DNA of 64,000 nt from Marinomonas sp. TW1 (lineage in GTDB: Bacteria; Pseudomonadota; Gammaproteobacteria; Pseudomonadales; Marinomonadaceae), in assembly GCF_001625355.1 (NCBI RefSeq), contig NZ_JSEE01000007.1, forward strand, positions 124,001 through 188,000, given 5' to 3'. This document shows positions 62,210 through 64,000 of this stretch, piece by piece (within the stretch, counting starts at the first letter, position 1; every line of letters begins with the position of its first letter). The notes below the pieces were generated by a model that saw nothing but the letters and a program-made list of their open reading frames with translations, did not search any database and was not told where the DNA came from. Made by a program: the position numbers and the translations under genes.

Positions 62210-62292
62210 CATACAGATTGGATTAAATGACACCATACAGAGTGATATATGCCAATCTGTATGATGAAATAAAGGTTTTTTTGAATCTGTAT
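62210..62292. promoter_or_regulatory. Probable MocR operator: four ATACAG/CTGTAT half-sites
   Basis: ATACAG occurs directly at 62211-62216 and 62235-62240 (24 nt apart) and inverted as CTGTAT at 62257-62262 and 62287-62292. CATACAGATTGG (62210-62221) and CCAATCTGTATG (62252-62263) are a perfect 12-nt inverted pair. The cluster lies between the MocR and DUF1127 starts. Confidence 0.7.
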
Positions 62293-62375
62293 TGAGGCTT
62301 GTCCCTGATTTAAAGTATAGGAACATACACAAAGGGGTATTATTAGGATACACCGTCAGCGCAAGGAGATAGGTC

Positions 62376-62567
62376 ATGTTAGCAATTGGTTTATTCGCTC
62401 ATTTACAAGCCTGTGTTTTACGTTTTCAAACTCGTAAAGCATTAAAAACAATGACAGTAGAGCAATGTACGGATATTGGCGTGAACCCTGAAGAGCAGCG
62501 TTTGGAAGCGAAAAAAGCCAGTGTTAAAGGCTTTTTGCGGGATCTGTTTCAATATAAAAAGGATTAG
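62376..62567 (+). CDS. DUF1127 domain-containing small protein
   Basis: 63 aa. RFQTRKALKTMTVEQCTDIGVNPEEQRLEAKK is the DUF1127 helix-loop pattern, with the conserved D-I-G. Such proteins are small Arg-rich factors; in some alphaproteobacteria they affect RNA turnover and metabolism. An AAGGAG site precedes the ATG. The LysE-family gene follows after 9 nt, so they form one operon behind the MocR half-sites. Confidence 0.88.
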   Translation: MLAIGLFAHLQACVLRFQTRKALKTMTVEQCTDIGVNPEEQRLEAKKASVKGFLRDLFQYKKD

Positions 62568-62576
62568 GGGAAGCAG

Positions 62577-63179
62577 ATGGATACATCGTTTTTTGTGGCA
62601 TTGGCCATGTTTGCTTTTATTACCTCGGTAACGCCAGGGCCAAATAACATCATGTTATTGGCATCTGGTGCGCAATTTGGTTTTCGTCGTACCCTTCCGC
62701 ATATGCTGGGGATTATCCTTGGTATGTCCAGTTTGTTATTGGCCACCTTATTAGGGTTAGGGGCGGTGTTTAGTTTGTATCCGCCTTTATATTCTGTTTT
62801 GCAATGGTTGGGCTGTGTCTACCTGCTGTGGTTGGCTTGGAAAATTGCCAGTGCACCTGTTGGTCATCTTGAAAGTGGTGAACGGGCGGCCAAGCCGATG
62901 AGTTGGTGGCAAGCCGCTTTATTTCAATACGTGAATCCAAAGGCTTGGATGATGTCCTTAGGTTGCGTCAGTACCTTTGCGATTGCTGGCGATGACTATT
63001 TGGCATCTGGCATGTCGATTTTACTGGCGTTTGCTTGTCTTGGTTTTATTGCTATCTCGATATGGGCTTGGGCTGGTATGAAAATACGTATTTGGTTGAC
63101 GGAGCCCAAACGCCAGCGTGGCTTTAATTACCTTATGGGGCTGGCAACCGCGTTGACATTGTTTATGATTATTGGCTAA
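62577..63179 (+). CDS. LysE-family translocator (RhtB-like)
   Basis: 200 aa with six hydrophobic helices. The N-terminus FITSVTPGPNNIMLLASGAQFG and the later ALFQYVNPKAWMMSLGCV are LysE/RhtB hallmarks. The family exports amino acids or related compounds. The divergent MocR regulator suggests the exported molecule is, or relates to, an amine or amino acid that the regulator senses. Confidence 0.93.
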   Translation: MDTSFFVALAMFAFITSVTPGPNNIMLLASGAQFGFRRTLPHMLGIILGMSSLLLATLLGLGAVFSLYPPLYSVLQWLGCVYLLWLAWKIASAPVGHLESGERAAKPMSWWQAALFQYVNPKAWMMSLGCVSTFAIAGDDYLASGMSILLAFACLGFIAISIWAWAGMKIRIWLTEPKRQRGFNYLMGLATALTLFMIIG

Positions 63180-63197
63180 GCAAACTAAGGAGATAAG

Positions 63198-63515
63198 GTG
63201 GCGGATTCGAGGCAAATAGCAGTGGCTAATAAGGCAGACACAAATTGGAGTCTCTATATTATTAAGACTCGCCTGAATACCTTATATACTGGTATAAGCA
63301 CTGATGTGGACAGACGCTTTAAAGAGCATTCTGGTGACAGCAAAAAAGCAGCGCGCTATCTGCGAGGGAAAGGGCCTCTGGAGTTGGTTTGGCAGCATCC
63401 GGTAGGTTCAAAACGGGAAGCCTTGATGATTGAAAGTCGTATTAAAAAGCTCAACCGTCGTCAAAAACAAGGCTTAATAGACGGTCAAATGGACCCGATT
63501 TCCTTGTTGAATTGA
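63198..63515 (+). CDS. GIY-YIG nuclease family protein
   Basis: 105 aa. WSLYIIKTRLNTLYTGIS carries the GIY-YIG core (here LYI and YTG), followed by DVDRRFKEHSG with Arg and His, and EALMIESRIKKLNR with the metal-binding Glu. It is the UPF0213/YhbQ type, whose physiological substrate is unclear. The GTG start at 63198 has AAGGAG upstream and follows the LysE gene by 18 nt. Confidence 0.92.
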   Translation: MADSRQIAVANKADTNWSLYIIKTRLNTLYTGISTDVDRRFKEHSGDSKKAARYLRGKGPLELVWQHPVGSKREALMIESRIKKLNRRQKQGLIDGQMDPISLLN

Positions 63516-63599
63516 GTTCGCTTTTTAAGCTTGTTTTTCTTTCTTATCCCTCGTAGCATGGCGCGATACCAACGGATTTGTACAGGAGATTAAGCGCGG

Positions 63600-63998
63600 A
63601 TGATTAGTCATATTGACCACATAGTATTAACCGTTGCAGACATTGAAAATGCCGTCGCCTTTTATGAAAAAGTGTTGCAGATGGAAGCCATTACCTTTGG
63701 CGAAGGTCGACGTGCGGTGCGTTTTGGTGAACAGAAAATCAATTTCCAAACATTGGGTCAAGAACTGCGAAATCACGCCATGGAAGGGGCCGGTGACTTA
63801 TGTTTGATTACGCATTGGCCACTTGAAAAGCTGGTGGCTCACCTCGACGCTTGTGAGGTCAACATCATCGAAGGCCCTGTCGCAAAGAGTGGCGCTACTG
63901 GGCCGATTCAATCGGTGTACTTTAATGACCCCGATAACAATCTGATTGAGGTGAGTGTGTTAGAACCGGCCTCAGACCCTCGCATTGAAGAACAGTGA
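63600..63998 (+). CDS. VOC family protein
   Basis: 132 aa, complete, ending 2 nt before the window edge. ISHIDHIVLTVADIENAVAFYEKVL and FNDPDNNLIEVSVL are the two conserved glyoxalase/VOC halves, with His6 and Glu residues as candidate metal ligands. The pattern is that of the YwkD-like VOC proteins of unknown substrate. CAGGAG precedes the ATG. Confidence 0.9.
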   Translation: MISHIDHIVLTVADIENAVAFYEKVLQMEAITFGEGRRAVRFGEQKINFQTLGQELRNHAMEGAGDLCLITHWPLEKLVAHLDACEVNIIEGPVAKSGATGPIQSVYFNDPDNNLIEVSVLEPASDPRIEEQ

Positions 63999-64000
63999 GT

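Noticed and set aside
1-64000. Search by eye for tRNA, rRNA, CRISPR arrays, insertion sequences, prophage and attachment sites
   Set aside because: No cloverleaf-like sequence, repeat-spacer array, transposase or integrase was seen; gaps between genes are short and hold only hairpins and operator-like dyads.

Overview
The window reads as ordinary chromosome from a marine gammaproteobacterium, most likely an Oceanospirillales member close to Marinomonas. This is inferred from gene content: der, ppsA/ppsR, rnr-rlmB, a nickel superoxide dismutase, a large symporter-type hybrid kinase, and moderately AT-rich DNA with many TTG/GTG starts. No database search was possible. I see no rRNA, tRNA, insertion sequence, prophage or CRISPR array. 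The sequence starts inside der and ends just after a complete VOC-family gene.

Layout. 1-9.0 kb: der C-terminus, a membrane protein, ygiQ, tpm, a LysR/MFS divergent pair, a 3-hydroxyisobutyryl-CoA hydrolase-like gene and a lone capsule-type glycosyltransferase. 9.2-16.4 kb: ppsA divergent from its regulator ppsR, then rnr-rlmB. 16.4-20.2 kb: a cobalamin salvage/assembly run (cobT, cobS, cobC, a TRIC-type channel, cobO), whose lower-ligand gene bluB lies 11 kb further on. 20.4-22.0 kb: a nickel superoxide dismutase operon (TPR-like protein, His-rich small membrane protein, sodN, maturation protease sodX) behind a strong Fur box. 22.1-32.4 kb: YitT, GNAT, rsuA, DUF2750, a RutR-like TetR regulator, an SSF-type hybrid histidine kinase, a DOPA-dioxygenase-like protein, SlyD, an Mpo1-like protein, a small Ala-rich protein, BluB and a membrane protein.

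32.5-47 kb: a two-subunit sodium/solute symporter, a DUF6500-FosA-like fusion with GNAT and MOSC genes, an Lrp-regulated class V aminotransferase, a chemoreceptor and a complete RND efflux operon. 47.1-56.6 kb: an accessory catabolic block (porin, LysR, an unlisted 44-codon ORF coupled to an MFS transporter, FAH-family hydrolase, cyclase-family hydrolase, tannase/feruloyl esterase lipoprotein, second LysR, B3-like metallo-beta-lactamase-fold enzyme), probably for uptake and hydrolysis of plant or algal aromatic esters. 56.8-60.7 kb: an iron-siderophore ABC transporter. 60.7-64 kb: a MocR regulator divergent from a DUF1127-LysE pair with a conspicuous array of half-sites between them, then GIY-YIG and VOC genes.

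The most notable points are the Fur-box-controlled NiSOD operon with two uncharacterised accessory genes, the MocR half-site array, the short ORF coupled to the MFS gene, and the DUF6500-FosA-like fusion. None is proof of a wholly new system; the NiSOD accessory genes are the best candidates for undescribed biology.
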